Source of the DNA: Cenococcum geophilum 1.58
Lineage: Eukaryota > Ascomycota > Dothideomycetes > Gloniales > Gloniaceae
NCBI GenBank assembly: GCA_001692895.1
Contig: KV748207.1
Coordinates: 62,001 to 126,000 of the forward strand
Direction: 5' to 3'
DNA length: 64,000 nucleotides
Shown: in pieces, positions 10,899-24,485 of the stretch
Position numbering within the stretch: the stretch's first letter is position 1
How the letters are laid out: each line of letters starts with the position of its first letter
Made by a program: the position numbers and the translations under genes
Notes under the pieces: model-generated
Seen by the model: the letters and a program-made list of their open reading frames with translations, nothing else
Database searches by the model: none
Told to the model about the DNA's origin: nothing

Positions 10899-12583
10899 AT
10901 GTCTCTCTTGCGTCAAGCACAAAAATTTATAGCTAACCAGACAGCTCGCAAGAACTTCAATGCTTTTATCTCTCTAGCCGAGAAGTCTGCGCTTCTCCGC
11001 ACTATTGAAGATGCAGAGGCTAAACATGGTGGAGGTACAAAAATCTTACATCCCCATCCAGCTATTTATCGCGGCTCAAATGGCCTTGAATCAACTGACG
11101 ATGCATCAGGTCCAATCAATGGCAAACTTATAGCCGTTAAAGATAACATCTGTACCTCCGACCTCCCTACGACTGCTGCATCTAGTATCCTAAAATCCTT
11201 CACCAGCCCTTACGATGCCACCGTTATCAAGCAGCTCCGTGACGCCGGCAGTATCGTTGTTGGCAAGACGAATTTAGACGAGTTTGGGATGGGATCACAC
11301 TCGACACATTCATTCTTTGGCCCAGTTCAGCAGAGTGGAGACAATGGCCGTGCATTAACCGCGGGAGGGAGCTCTGGAGGGAGTGCTGTGGCTGTAGCTA
11401 CCGAACAGAGTTGGGCGTACGTTTGGAACCGATCATGCCATAGTTATTGACATCTCATCAAGCATAGGGCTCTTGGAACAGATACTGGTGGCTCAGTCAG
11501 GCTACCGGCAGCATATACCGGCATTGTGGGATATAAGCCGTCGTACGGACTGATATCAAGATGGGGAGTGATTGCATATGCTAATTCACTCGATACCGTC
11601 GGGATACTTGCTCGAGATTCGCAATCTGCGCGGAAGTTGTTTAGTAGGTACCCACACTAGGAACGCCATTTATATCTCAGTGAATCAGCATTATTAACCA
11701 AAGCGTAGACGCAATAAATAGTTATGACCCGAAGGATCCCACCAGCCTCCCACCAAGCACACGCTCTCAAATCGCTGAACTTCTGTCTAAAAATAACCGC
11801 AAGACGCCCCTCCGCATCGGCGTTCCTCTCGAATATAATATCGAGGAGCTCCAGCCTATTGTCCGCCAAGCCTGGATTAGAATCGTGAACCTTCTTACTC
11901 AACTTGGGCACACCGTTCACCCCGTGTCTCTCCCAACAACCAAACACGCACTCTCCGCATATTATGTCCTCGCTCCCGCCGAGGCTTCATCCAATCTCGC
12001 CAAATACGATGGCATACGGTTCGGGAGTCGATCTGCAGGAGCTGACGGCTCTCCAGAGACCAACAGCGTTCTCTTTGCCAAGACTCGGGGACAAAACTTT
12101 GGCGGTGAGGTTAAGAGACGGATTCTGCTAGGCGCATATACGCTCAGCGCTGAAGCAATCGACAATTACTTTATCCAGGCACAGAAAGTTCGACGCCTTG
12201 TGCAACGGGATTTCAATAGCGTGTTTAGCTTCCCGAACCCACTGCTCGACCCAAAACCGGGCCCAGCGCCCCATGATACCATTCCTGACGTGATCGAGAG
12301 TGTAAAGGTGGATGTTCTTGTCTGCCCTACGGCTCCCACTCTCCCACCGACGCTAGAATTTCTTGATAGACAGGCTCCCGTAGACGCGTACATGAACGAC
12401 GTCTTTACGGTGCCAGCCAGTCTAGCAGGACTTCCAGCTATAAGTGTACCTGTGAGTAGCAGCCTTGATCGAGCTTCTAAGGTCTTGAATGGAGAAGCGG
12501 TGGGGATTCAGGTCATAGCACAATATGGTGATGATGAACTCGTGCTCGAGGTTGCGAAGATGGTCGAAGAGCTTAGCCAATAG
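10899..12583 (+). CDS. HER2: Mitochondrial glutamyl-tRNA(Gln) amidotransferase subunit A
   Basis: Three exons: 10899-11416, 11468-11647, 11704-12583; 525 residues. The amidase-signature core is complete: catalytic Lys in LIAVKDNIC, the Gly/Ser stretch [14 protein letters not shown] with the cis-Ser, and the nucleophile Ser in [14 protein letters not shown], which spans the first intron. [18 protein letters not shown] and [16 protein letters not shown] follow. With the B and F subunits it converts Glu-tRNA(Gln) to Gln-tRNA(Gln) in the mitochondrial matrix. The N-terminus is short and basic ([18 protein letters not shown]), compatible with import. GatA/HER2 length fits. Confidence 0.92.
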
Positions 12584-12844
12584 TTTCTTTATATATACTC
12601 CCACTGTAACTAAAGAGTTATAAATGCATTCTATGCAATAGCCTGCTGACCAAATTTTCGCATTCGCGGCAAATAGAGGAATTCAAATTGGTGCAATTCT
12701 CCATTAAAATGCTCGCTCATCTCTTTTTAGATCACGCATGATCTACGTTCCAAACACCAAAAGAATTCCAAGCTAAGCAATGCGTTGTCCTCGAGAAGTC
12801 ATAATCGCGTCTAAAAATCATCCAATAGCACAAGCTGCTCGTCC
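12584..12844. other. Convergent intergenic region
   Basis: About 260 bp between the HER2 stop and the anoctamin stop. No feature is recognised. Confidence 0.5.
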
Positions 12845-15302
12845 TTATAGCTCTTTCTTGCCGTTGGTTCTGTTCTCAACTGTTGCTTTCTCGATTAGCC
12901 CTTTGCCAACCTGCACTGTCTCCTTCCATCCACTCTGGTGCGCCCAAAATCTATTTTCAACAGTGCTAGTTGTCAAACTCGCCTTCCTCGCATCCTCTCC
13001 TAAGCTCGCGCGGTCAACCTTTCCGCCCGCCTCCGTCATTTTGGGAATTTTCCTCAGATCACTCAGATTCTCCTCGAAGTACTGCTTCCTCACAAGGAAC
13101 CGCTCACGACGCTCTTTTTGCCGGCCGGGAGAATCAAGCTTCGAGATCGCGAGACGTATTGACCAGCGGAGAAAGAGGAATACGTGCTCCGAGAAGAATA
13201 TGGTGAGGAGCAATGCCCAGCCTTTAATCGTAGAAGGATTGCCATCTGGACCCAAGCCATCGTTACTGAAGAGGTAGACGAGCGCTGCAGTCGTAATACT
13301 GCCAAGCCATGTCAGGAAGCTGAGGCTATCGAGCCAGGGGCCAATTGTGTCCGCCCGCCAAGGAGTTGGACGCTGCATCTCGATGCAGATTTTGATTGCG
13401 TCGGCGCGGAGCTCAACCCAGTCATTCACAAGGAATGAAACAGCAGTGAGGGGCCAGATAACGCTGAAGAGGGATAAGTACCCGAACTGGACAAATTTTA
13501 TTAGTATTGAACTAGATAGAGCTCCAAGATGACGGACTCACCTGAAGGACCATTTCTCGAAGGTCAGTTGTCACATCGTACACATCCAATTCGGCTTCGT
13601 CGCGGACTCGGGCCAAGAACGAGGCTTCTTCTGGTAGATCATTGGCCGACGCATCAGGAGCAGTACCGCCGCGTTTGGCAGCTCTATCACTCTGAAATTG
13701 CTTATACTTTGAAAACCCTCGACGCTTCAAGTAGGGCACAATAACTTCCATGCCTAAATTTACTATTTGAGCAGTCACTGTAAAGTATATTACTTGCTTT
13801 CGGAGCCGTGCCGGATTGATCGAGAAACCAGTCTGAGGAGCCTGCATCTGTTTTTCATTTTCTGCAAACGGCCTGACCGTGAGGCTGAATATGTCCAAAT
13901 ATGGAACGATTAGACTGCCAAAAGGCACATATACGAAGGCAGTAAGGAGGATAGGTAGATAGGATGTGATAAAATTCAGAACGAAGATTTTTTGCGTCAA
14001 AGCCGTTTCATACGCTCCGTGGGTTTCGTAGTTCTCAAACTTGGTCAACTCAGTAGCAAAGTTGGTAAAAATTGACGAGAGGACCGGCATGACGATAGTC
14101 AGTATGCCAGTTGGGAGGAATACCTGTTCAAAAATTAGGCTGAACTCACGCAAAGACTAGCATACTTACCAAGACACTCTTGAAGGGACCATCGTAGACC
14201 TCGGAGATAAAAATCTCAATACCAAAACAAGTAGCAATCAGACTTCCGAGAACACAAGCCGCTCCGAGAGCAAATGGGACTTGCAACAACTGTCGCTGCA
14301 ACCTCTTCGTTGCGGGGAATATCTGAACTCTTTCCCCAGTGACAGGATCTATGATTTCTTTCTCATGTTGGAAATCTTTTCTTTTAGTGTCGATGCGGGA
14401 TACGCCTCTAACACCCCAACGAACTCCCAAGTCGACCTCCTGATGCTTCCAGTATTCCGTAAAGACTGCGCACCATAGCGCATTAATTATAGCGTATACT
14501 GGAGAGAAATGGCCGAGCAACATCCAAGAAGAGAACCCAAATACCGCCGGGAATATGAGGAAGGTAAAGTATGACTGCGTAAAGGCGAAATAGAATGCAA
14601 TCTGCGCGATTTTAGCGATTGTGAAAGCCCTGAAGTTTCAAAGGTGCTCGTTACTTTCTCGCCCAATCGGTTCCGGATGTCATCTAGATCCTCTGCCTTT
14701 AGGAAGTACGATGTACTCCACTTTTTGATCCAATCCTTATTGTACGCATGATCATGGAGAGCAAAGACTGATTCTACATTCTTCCACTCGCCCTCTTTCG
14801 GTGTAATTCCCGCCCCTCCTTCTGAAACTGGGTTGGTTATGAGCTGGTAGAGTATTCGAAGTCTCTCAGCTCCGTAAAGTGGCTCGGATTGTAAGGCTTC
14901 GCGGGTCTCCTTGGGCGGTGCTGCGGCTCTGACGCCGTAGATCCAGTCCCGAACTCTGTGCGGCTATTAGATACAGTGAGAAAAGAGCGTAGAATGGAGA
15001 TATACCCACCTAGACCTGTAGACTTCCCCAAAAAGGTGCTCCTCTGAGGCGACTTTGACAAAGACCAGAACAGAGTGTTTGTCTCCATTCCTGACCTCTG
15101 TAGCCAAACCAACAGACGCTAGCGTTTGCACAAGCTGCTCAAATTTTGCAACAGCGGCAGCCTTGTCTTAATAAAGTCAGCTCAGCCTACTTCTACACTG
15201 TAGCTAAATTGGCATACCTGTAGTTGCAAATCTGTAGCTTATCACATAGTCGACGTCCATGTTCGTCTGTAGCACTTGGCTCTTAAGGCCAGAGGAAGCC
15301 AT
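12845..15302 (-). CDS. Anoctamin (TMEM16/Ist2-like) lipid scramblase or ion channel
   Basis: Six exons on the minus strand: 15218-15302, 15010-15166, 14655-14955, 14170-14601, 13542-14123, 12845-13486; 732 residues. The third intron ends at GCGCAG/ATTGC, restoring GEKIAFYFAFTQSYFTFLIFP at the start of the first membrane helix. Family features are the N-terminal cytosolic ferredoxin-like region (VDYVISYRFATT), multiple membrane helices (for example VPFALGAACVLGSLIATCF and IFVLNFITSYLPILLTAFVYVPFG), TEYWKHQEVDLGVRWGV, and the loop ending in VNDWVELRADAIKI that carries acidic calcium-site residues. Fungal relatives of known structure are calcium-activated phospholipid scramblases; yeast Ist2 tethers ER to plasma membrane. 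The length agrees with the fungal family. Confidence 0.9.
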
Positions 15303-15716
15303 AGCAATAGCTATCTCTCAATGAGGCATCAATGCAGCACTTTGAAAGGGCCTATTCAAGATTACAGAAAGAGAGAATATGGGCAATTGAGGGGTTCCGA
15401 AGTTGGAAGTTGGTCGCTGCTCCTGGCAACCCACGTCATCGGACTAAGCGAATTGATCGCTGCCAGGTAAGTTAGCGGTTAGATGAGTAGAACTTCCCGT
15501 TCCTACGTATACCCAACCAGTGCCCCAGTCTATCTACTCCATCCCTTTATTAAGTAAAAAAGGGGTCAATACTCGTAGTTCTATAATAAGATTCCGATTA
15601 ATTTTCTAAAAGCCAAAAAAAAAAATTTATACCTAAAAACTCTAAGATTTGGATACAGCGTTAATTAACTACAACTAGGAACTTAGAATATTACAGTATT
15701 GATATTGTCACGACTG
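15303..15716. other. Intergenic region with AT-rich patch
   Basis: About 0.4 kb upstream of the anoctamin gene. It contains an AT-rich stretch at 15540-15680, including an 11 A run, that looks like a small degraded repeat. No gene seen. Confidence 0.5.
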
Positions 15717-16482
15717 CTATGTGTATCCAGCTGTTCGACCGTCTTCTCGAGTAATGTACCTTTTGGCCCTGGAGCCCCGCCCATCTCTTATCTCTCGCAC
15801 CCGTCCAGCAGCTCGCCTTCGAATCCCAATCCCGTCAACGGTACGCCCATGCCAAAATATCTCAACTACTAGCCATTAGTACTTCGTGCCTTAGAGTTGA
15901 ATGTTGTGACGTACACGAGAGAAAATGACAGCAATAAGCCGATTGAGGTTTGCCCATCGTGGATCCGCGTTAAGGAATTCCACACGCAGCTCTTTGAGAC
16001 CTTGACGCTGACACCACGTATCGCTCAGCATCTCGAGGTATGGCATCCAAGCCTTTTCCCCATTGACGCTGAAATCAAGCTTCAATACAACCCACTCGAC
16101 CCTCTGTAGAACACTTTGGCTGATGAACTCGGTAATATCAAAGAGCCTACCAGTAGCCGTACGATCTGGCGAGGGCGAATCTAGTACAAGAGTCTTCCTA
16201 TACAATAAATCTAGAGCGTCCCTGCTGATCAACCCATTGACCAGGAGGATTGAAGGCGGAGCAAGACGCACACCACGACGTTTACGCCATTGGCCTCGGA
16301 GGACGTCGTTGGAGAACCTGTCTTCTTGTCTTCTTGTCACATTTTCTCATCTCTTCGAATGCAGGTTTGAGATCCGGGAAGTCCAGGATGTTATGGTAGA
16401 TTTGGTCGCGGATCTCTGCAGGAAGAGCAAGAAACGGCGAGGGACTCTTTGGTGGCTGGTGATTGTGGGTCGCGCACGTCAT
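15717..16482 (-). pseudogene. F-box-like fungal protein with one internal frameshift
   Basis: The N-terminus from the ATG at 16482 has FLALPAEIRDQIYHNIL, typical of fungal F-box/2EXR-like proteins. Near 16325-16342 the frame breaks in an AAGAC/AAG-rich stretch. The continuation (RFSNDVLRGQWRKRRG, APPSILLVNGLISRDALDLL, TEFISQSVLQRV) lies in the next frame. It runs to a donor at 15916; a 48 nt intron (15869-15916, branch TACTAAT) leads to a last exon 15717-15868 ending RAKRYITREDGRTAGYT. Everything except the single-base shift looks intact, so this is either a young pseudogene or a base-call error. No intron of plausible length explains the shift. The function of this family is unknown. Confidence 0.6.
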
Positions 16483-17759
16483 GGTCCTGATGAAGAAGGC
16501 TGAACGCTATAGAAATTGAAGCAGCCCCGGGTCACACGTTCAGACAGCAAGAAGGATGCGGCGTAGAAGTGCGGCATGCCAGTGGGGCATGGGAGCGTGG
16601 TGTGGGAGTGAAAACGGGTCCGCCAGGGAGACGCGTGAGTGTTTGCTCGCATGGTGGGAGTTCGAGCTATACAAACTGGGGGAACACGTATGATACCTAG
16701 CTTCTTGATTCCATTCCATTTCAGTCGATGCCATGCTTACACACTTTTTGGGATTCACAGTGCGAAACCTTCAGAAGCTCCTGCATAGATGTCGACTTCA
16801 TCCAAAACCGTCCGGAAGCGTAGCAGGATTGGTGGAACCTTCGGCCTACGCGTAAATCACCACTTTTGTAGTTAAAGTAAGGGCGCTATAAGTTTCTCAC
16901 GTTGTACAAGGTTTTCACACGCTTTTAAGGCAGGTATATGTGTTGGAGAAAGTGAGGCTGGGCGTTTCGGTTTGTTGTCCGTTTGTAGTACGGTACATGA
17001 ACTCGTGGTCGAGTAATAATTATCATCTACCGCGCACGATGTCGCAGTACCTCTCATGAAGAATGTTATATGTGATTAGGAATTCTGACCATTTACGGTC
17101 TAAGTCTCAATCTTGTACATGCGGCAGTACTAGTGAGAGTCGGTCGGGTTATTCGTGGTGGTTTGAGCCTCTCCCACAAATGTGCCAGTCAAGCCCTTCA
17201 GATAGAGAACGTGGTTGAGACCAAGAGCCATTAAATTACTCCACGATCGCCATCACCAACAGGATTCATCTAGCGCACAGCCAACGACGTGAACTGCTCC
17301 CTTCCATCGAGACCACCGCAGGCTCGATAACAAGCTTACAAAATACTAAACCTAAAAAAACCATCCGCAAGATCTGGAAGCTACGTGGTTGGTAAAATCT
17401 CCATCTGTTGCGTCTTTGGAGATAATTCCTCTTCAGAGGCACGCATAAAGCGAACGCAATGACGAGAAAAGTGCTCGCAACTGCCTCCGCAGCGAGATAG
17501 GCTATTGCCGAAACCGGTAGCTGTAATTTCGTCCTGACGAAATATTCCAAAGACAAAGTCTAGACTGTTAAATAGTAACTCGGCTATGACTCTGTGCACG
17601 ATGGTCAGCTAGCAATGCCATCCTAGCAATTCTGCACGTCAAAAGCGTCGAGAAAGAAAAGAAAACAATCCATGGAATCATGAAAGGCTAATATACACGT
17701 AATTAGACTCATATATGAGCCTGCTATTCATTCCTCAGGAGACATGTAATCATGAAGCC
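16483..17759. other. Intergenic region with a possible membrane-protein exon
   Basis: About 1.3 kb without a secure gene. On the minus strand at 17266-17556 an open stretch encodes two hydrophobic segments (SAIAYLAAEAVASTFLVIAF and ILRMVFLGLVFCKLVI) separated by a basic loop. It has no ATG at its head, so it would have to be an exon or a relic. I recognise no family. The rest (16483-17265) shows nothing coding. Confidence 0.3.
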
Positions 17760-18071
17760 TTACAAATAGCCATACGCAAGTTGGGCTAAAGTCTGATAAT
17801 CCTCGTGCGAGAGGCTCTCAGGAACCACCAGAACCCCAGGATGTGTACGCTTGAAATGCTGCGCCCTGATCATATTGCTAGAAGGTCGATACCGGAGCGA
17901 ATGCCGCCCAGCTTGCAACTTCGCAATCATTCCCTTCTCCTGTTGCAGTTGCTTCAGGTCTGCTAAATCCTCATCGTAATTCATATTAGGGTCGATCTCG
18001 GACAGGGCTTGTCTCTTTGTTGGCTCAATCGCACCACGGCAATTGTCAACACATACTAAAGACAACTTCAT
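17760..18071 (-). CDS. Uncharacterised 103-residue frame, possible TRF4 C-terminal part
   Basis: An ATG-initiated frame of 103 residues begins 27 nt beyond the stop of the TRF4-like gene on the same strand. Its composition looks protein-like (SEIDPNMNYDEDLADLKQ, AQHFKRTHPGVLVVPESL, DYQTLAQLAYGYL). It is out of frame with the last TRF4 exon, and no intron of normal length joins them. It may be the C-terminal extension of that protein separated by an indel, or a separate small gene. No known domain recognised. Confidence 0.35.
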   Translation of the reverse strand: MKLSLVCVDNCRGAIEPTKRQALSEIDPNMNYDEDLADLKQLQQEKGMIAKLQAGRHSLRYRPSSNMIRAQHFKRTHPGVLVVPESLSHEDYQTLAQLAYGYL

Positions 18072-18097
18072 TCTTACAAGCCTGCAGCATTCCTAAC

Positions 18098-20542
18098 CTA
18101 CTTCCGATGGAGTGTGTGCAGGTGGTAGCGCTGGCGTTGGAAAGATGAGTAGTTGCCCGCAAATATAGTCTCTAAGATACTGGCATTCCTGGTACGTTCA
18201 GTTTGCAGCTTAGCCATGCGTTGTTGGAGCATCTTGTATGATTCGGAAAACAACTTGAATACGAGTTCTACTTGGTGAGAGCCTCGCGATATATCGTTGG
18301 TTTGTGCATTCGGATCGATGATGGAAAGGCGGTTAGGCTTCTCCCGTGCATTGCCGCCTAGACTGTAGGGTCCCTAAATATTTATTAGCTTCGAATTAGA
18401 AACGATAGCGCTAGACTACCTTCGGAACAAAGCCAGCTGGATCCATGCAGATTCTCGTAGTCGTGAGGTTGAACTTATTTCCGTACAAGTCCAAGAAATT
18501 CATGAAAAGATCTCCCAGGTTATGTGCTGGATCCATATTTTTACTTTGTACAGCAGGCATTTGTTGAATCATACTAACAACCAAGCAGGTCACTGAGAAA
18601 CCCCCGAGACCGCCAGAGACCACTTCATTCAGCCCACGCATAAGAAGAAAGTGCTTGACGAGTGTGACAAGGGTAGGCATCACCGGATAGCGAGTCTTCC
18701 AGGCTTGGAAAGTCTTGTTGGTGGTTAAGCCATCCAGCTTTTCGAAAGACATGTCGACTTTCAGACCGGTTATACGGTCAACAAATTTGATGATAGGTAC
18801 CTTAGCTCCTAAGATGAATTCCATTGAATCATATTGGGTGATGCCACTCTTCCTAAGGACCTCTCCGATTTTTCTAATATCTTTTCGACTTTGCCCAAAC
18901 ACCTTTACGCCACCAGAATGGTAACTATTGGAGACGAAGACAAGGTCAAGGTCTGCGGTCGGTAAATATAGCCCGGCAGCAAATGATCCAAAACAATGCA
19001 CCTGGCCATTTGGATATTTAGATGTAAGACACTTAGAAACGCGGGTGATTAGTTCACTGCGAAGAGAGTGTTCATAGTCGTGAGGTTTAACAAATTCGTA
19101 GAAATCGCAGATCTCCTTATGAAGCCTAAACAAGAATTGGTTAGTGACAAAGCACTCTCGATATCTACAAGCAAAAAGCCCTACTATTTGACTTACCAGT
19201 AGCCCATTTTTTCGGTACGAGAGTGGTCTACAGTGCACCACGGTGTAGCTGTCTTGCGATCTTCGGGTAACCACTCTTGTACAATTCTCCCATCGATTCG
19301 TTCGCGTTTGCGCTTAGTACCCTGCTGCTGTGGGCGTGGTGGGAAGCTAGCATCATAAGGGCTCTTCTGGTAAGTATCTACTGTAGCTCGAATATCAGGT
19401 GGTGGCCACATGTCAACCGCTTCAGTTAAGCTGATTTGATTGGGTAAGCCGGTGAGAGAAGCATTTGTGGGAGGTGGAGGCGGAGGGGTCTTTGGAGGCG
19501 GAGGAACCGGATTGCCTATGTCCGACGGCGGCGGACCTAGCGAAGATGGGTTCGCAGAGGGTACAGTAGCGCCGGGAGCGCGAGAAGAGCGCTCTGGATG
19601 GAGGTGATTACGATGGCTGAAGTGTGCAGGGCCTGTAGGGGTGTTTCTAGGGAGGGCAAGCTCATCGTCACTTGACAACTCAATTGCTTCATCACCAAAG
19701 TTGAAGGAGATGAAATCATCATTGTCAGCAACAGGATTGGTTGACGCTGCCTTTTCGGTGTGAATGACTTTAGCCTTTCGGATGAGTTGAACGACATCCT
19801 TTTTCTTCGCCTGAGTCTCATCCGGAGGTGGAAGCACAGTATACGGGTCTGGATTCGACCACTTCGGGGCAGAATCACCGTCTGTTTGGCGTTGCGCATA
19901 CACACGAGTCTTTTTTCGGCTTAGAAATTCGTCATCTTCTGTTGGCGTGTCATCGTTAGTTTCCACAATGGCAATGGATTCTTCCGTTTCAGACTCCATT
20001 TCCATATCAGCTTCGCTCTCTGATACATCTTCTAGAGTAAGGAATCGGGTAGAGCCATCAGCCATGCCCTGCATTTGTTCAGGAGTCCTATCTCTGCGGG
20101 ATTGAAGAAGTGGACGTTCATGTGGGGCTATGGGGCGAAAGTAACCACCTCGACCTCTTCTTTCATTGTAGCCTTGGCCGGCGTTTTGTCGCGAACGCTT
20201 ATGAGGCCTGGTTGAATCTGCATTGGTTATAGCAAAGCGGGGACCTTCCTGGGTGGACCGAAATGTAAATTCGTCACGCCGGTCGCCACGACGTGGATAG
20301 GGGTTATCTATACGATCGTCTAAGTGGCGGTCATTGGACGGGTAATATGAATCGCGGATGCCATGATTCGGCCTGTAGCTATCGCCTTCCTTAAAGCGAT
20401 AAATGGGAGGGGAGTTGCGAGGCCTTGGGGGAGGATCCCGTTCACGCGGCAGAGGTGGAGGAGCATCTCGATCTTTGTATCTAGAGGTCCTGGAAGGGTA
20501 AGACTTGCCACCATGGTGGCGAGGCCGATATGAATCAGACAT
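18098..20542 (-). CDS. TRF4/Cid14-type non-canonical poly(A) polymerase
   Basis: Three exons on the minus strand: 19197-20542, 18420-19125, 18098-18373; 775 residues. Residues 1-430 are low complexity: Arg/Pro/Asp-rich at first, then an acidic segment (SESEADMEMESETEE) and a proline run near 345-365. The nucleotidyltransferase motif is GSFAAGLYLPTADLDLV with metal-binding Asp near 507 and 509, and a third Asp in GLKVDMSF. The PAP-associated region follows (LVTLVKHFLLMRGLNE, GGFSVTCLVVSMIQ, NLGDLFMNFLDLYG). Trf4-type enzymes act in nuclear TRAMP-like RNA surveillance, adding short A tails for exosome decay. The stop at 18098-18100 is followed closely by the conserved-looking frame at 17760-18071, so the true C-terminus may be longer. 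The family is secure. Confidence 0.88.
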
Positions 20543-21130
20543 GATTGTTGAGAACTGACGTTAGTTGACGAAGGCGCACGGAAAAGAGACAAGATGAATT
20601 ATCTCGATGTTGTATGGTACACTCCTTCAGACTGTATGGTCTACAAAACGAACACGTTCACAACAAAGCGATCGTGTCGGAACTGCAACAAGAACTGAAA
20701 CGAGGATAGGGAGGGAGGGGGAAAGAAAAGGCGCGAGAGGCGCGGATGGAGGTTGATGAAGGGAAAAGTGATGTCGCGGCTTCCCTTGGCGTTCGCTGGG
20801 AAAGTTCGTCAAAAAGGGTCTGTGCGTCAAGCCAATCGCAACCGAGATCTTCCCGCTCCGGCCGACTTCATTCTCTCAATACTCGCGATATAAGCTCATC
20901 TCGAGCGGGTATTAATGCAGATACCCTATCATGTGCCTATCTACTTTCACTTGCCAATACCATAGAATCAACTTTTCGACCAAAAAGGTTAGCGATATCC
21001 GCTTGCGGATATACGTATGTCCGCTAATTGATTCTGTCTGAGCTTGCTGAGGTAATGAATTGAGTTCAGGGTAAGGCTGATTATCGCTCCTGACACGACT
21101 CACTCTCAATCAAGCTCTTCAAACTAAAAG
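20543..21130. promoter_or_regulatory. Divergent promoter region of TRF4-like gene and GNAT pseudogene
   Basis: 588 bp between divergent starts. It contains an 18 bp inverted repeat at 20995-21012 (ATATCCGC-TT-GCGGATAT). The core reads CCG-N4-CGG, the kind of inverted CGG half-sites bound by Zn2Cys6 regulators. No factor can be named. Confidence 0.4.
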
Positions 21131-21619
21131 ATGAACGATAAAAGCGTATGTAGTATTGCGTCTATGCGGTCTGCAGAAGACCTCCCGGCAACAACAGCTC
21201 TTTTTACCGCCTACGCAGAGTCCTTAGATATAGATCTTACTTTCCAGAACTTCCAATCCGAAATAGCTTCCATCCCTTGGAAACATGCCTATTCAAAATG
21301 TGAACTCCTGCTGGCTCGGAACAGTGAGGGATCCCTGCGGGTTACGTGGCTCTCTGCCATTTGATCCTTCTGGATGCTGTGAGATGAACAGACTCTATGT
21401 CACCCCAGAAGATCGAGGACTCGGCCTTGGCAAAACGCTGGTTAATGCGATCGTTGATGTTGCGACGGCACCTGCGTATCGGGAGATTAGGTTGGACACA
21501 CTGCCGTCCATGTAGAAAGCGGGGCACTTTATGAAAAGGCAGGATTTGTGGCAATTGAGTCTTATTATGAGACGCCTTTGGCCGGGACACATTTTCTGGC
21601 GAAGATCATCAAGAAGTAA
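21131..21619 (+). pseudogene. GNAT-family acetyltransferase, frameshifted
   Basis: The N-terminus from ATG 21131 (SIASMRSAEDLPATTALFTAYAESL) resembles fungal GNAT proteins. The acetyl-CoA-binding core sits in a second frame: CEMNRLYVTPEDRGLGLGKTLVNAIV (R-G-x-G-x-G/A type pyrophosphate loop) and REIRLDTLPSM. The last part (ESGALYEKAGFVAIESYYETPLAGT, stop 21617-21619) lies in a third frame. At least two frame breaks occur, near 21325-21365 and at 21513-21517, too close together for introns. All parts stay in order over 490 bp, so decay is recent or the indels are base-call errors. Substrate unknown. Confidence 0.7.
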
Positions 21620-21916
21620 AGAAGTGGGCATCGGAAAGCTCTACCGTCTGATTTTGATTTTGATTTCGGTACGCTGCGGTTCGTTTGGCAACAGGCGCTT
21701 TAGACCAATCTTCAGAAATCTTCAGACAGTGCAAAGTAAACATCACATACACATTTGTTCTAGCGAGCATAGGATCTAGCTTATAACTGCATAGGTTTCC
21801 TAATATCTACGCTGTGTACACTTCCATAATCCCTCCAACGGATAAAAATGTAGGCTTTTTATCGATATGCCAATGCATAGTCGGCCAAGCAGCATTCCGG
21901 GGTAAAAATTGACCCA

Positions 21917-22753
21917 TCATCCCGGTAAGAAATGGCTGTAGTGTCCAGGAACCCTCGCCCTGCATTTATCGCAATCATCTCGATATCCCATAGAAAACTT
22001 CCTCTTATCAGTGATGGCGCCACTTCTTGCTCTTCCCTTCTTTGCCGTCGGACCGGCCGAACGCATCGTCTCATCCATCTCCATACCTTCCGTTCCGCGA
22101 ACGCTCAAACGCGAGAGCTGACTCTCAGTCATGGTAGTACCGTCTGCTTCATCTTCACTAATAGGCGAGGGCATTCGACGATCCCTCTCGGGTTGCTTTC
22201 GACTAGTAGCTATTATTGCTACATCTTCAAGGTCCATGTTACTGACGTCGCTGGTCGACCGGGAAGGTAGTCTAGGATAAAAAGTTCCATGGATGGGTGT
22301 AGGAATGCGGCCTCCGCAGCTGGGCTCCTGAAACAGTTGGGCATTCAACCTTGCAGGGCGAAGGAAAGGGGCCAGTGGAGAATCAGGTGGCTGGGAGCAG
22401 GTGATATCGAGATCATCATCTTCCATGTCGACGTCAGCTTGGCCGTCGGGGAAGTGCATTTCGTCGAAAAGCGGAGCAGGTGAATTGTTGCTGGAATGGT
22501 CCGAATGAGCGGGTGTCATAGCATTCGGGAAGCCGAAGTTTCTGGGGGGTGTCTCAGAAGGACGTAGGGGAAGAATATGCGGTGATGCATACTGTTCAAG
22601 GTCCTGGAGAGAACGACTTCGCGATTTCTGTTCGAATAAGTCAACCGTCTTTTAGGCCGGACGAAGGACATTGCAGACCTTTTGGTATCTCTCGTCCCCT
22701 GAGTCGGAATCAGTATCATCTCTCCGACGTTTGGTCGGCTGAACAGACAACAT
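21917..22753 (-). CDS. Conserved fungal protein of unknown function
   Basis: The frame from ATG 22753 to the stop at 21917 is uninterrupted except for one TAA near codon 33. The TAA lies within a 51 nt stretch that starts GTCTGC and ends TTCGAACAG (22630-22680). Removing this in-frame intron gives about 261 residues. Alternatively translation starts downstream at ATG 22519 (200 residues). The protein is Ser/Pro rich and acidic (DVDMEDDDLDITCSQPPDSP). It ends in a conserved-looking basic/cysteine motif: KGRARSGAITDKRKFSMGY then DCDKCRARVPGHYSHF, with a CxxC pair. I recall similar C-termini in other Pezizomycotina proteins but no assigned function. It probably has a short metal-binding or nuclear motif, which is inference only. 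Confidence 0.6.
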
Positions 22754-24485
<1,732 letters not shown>

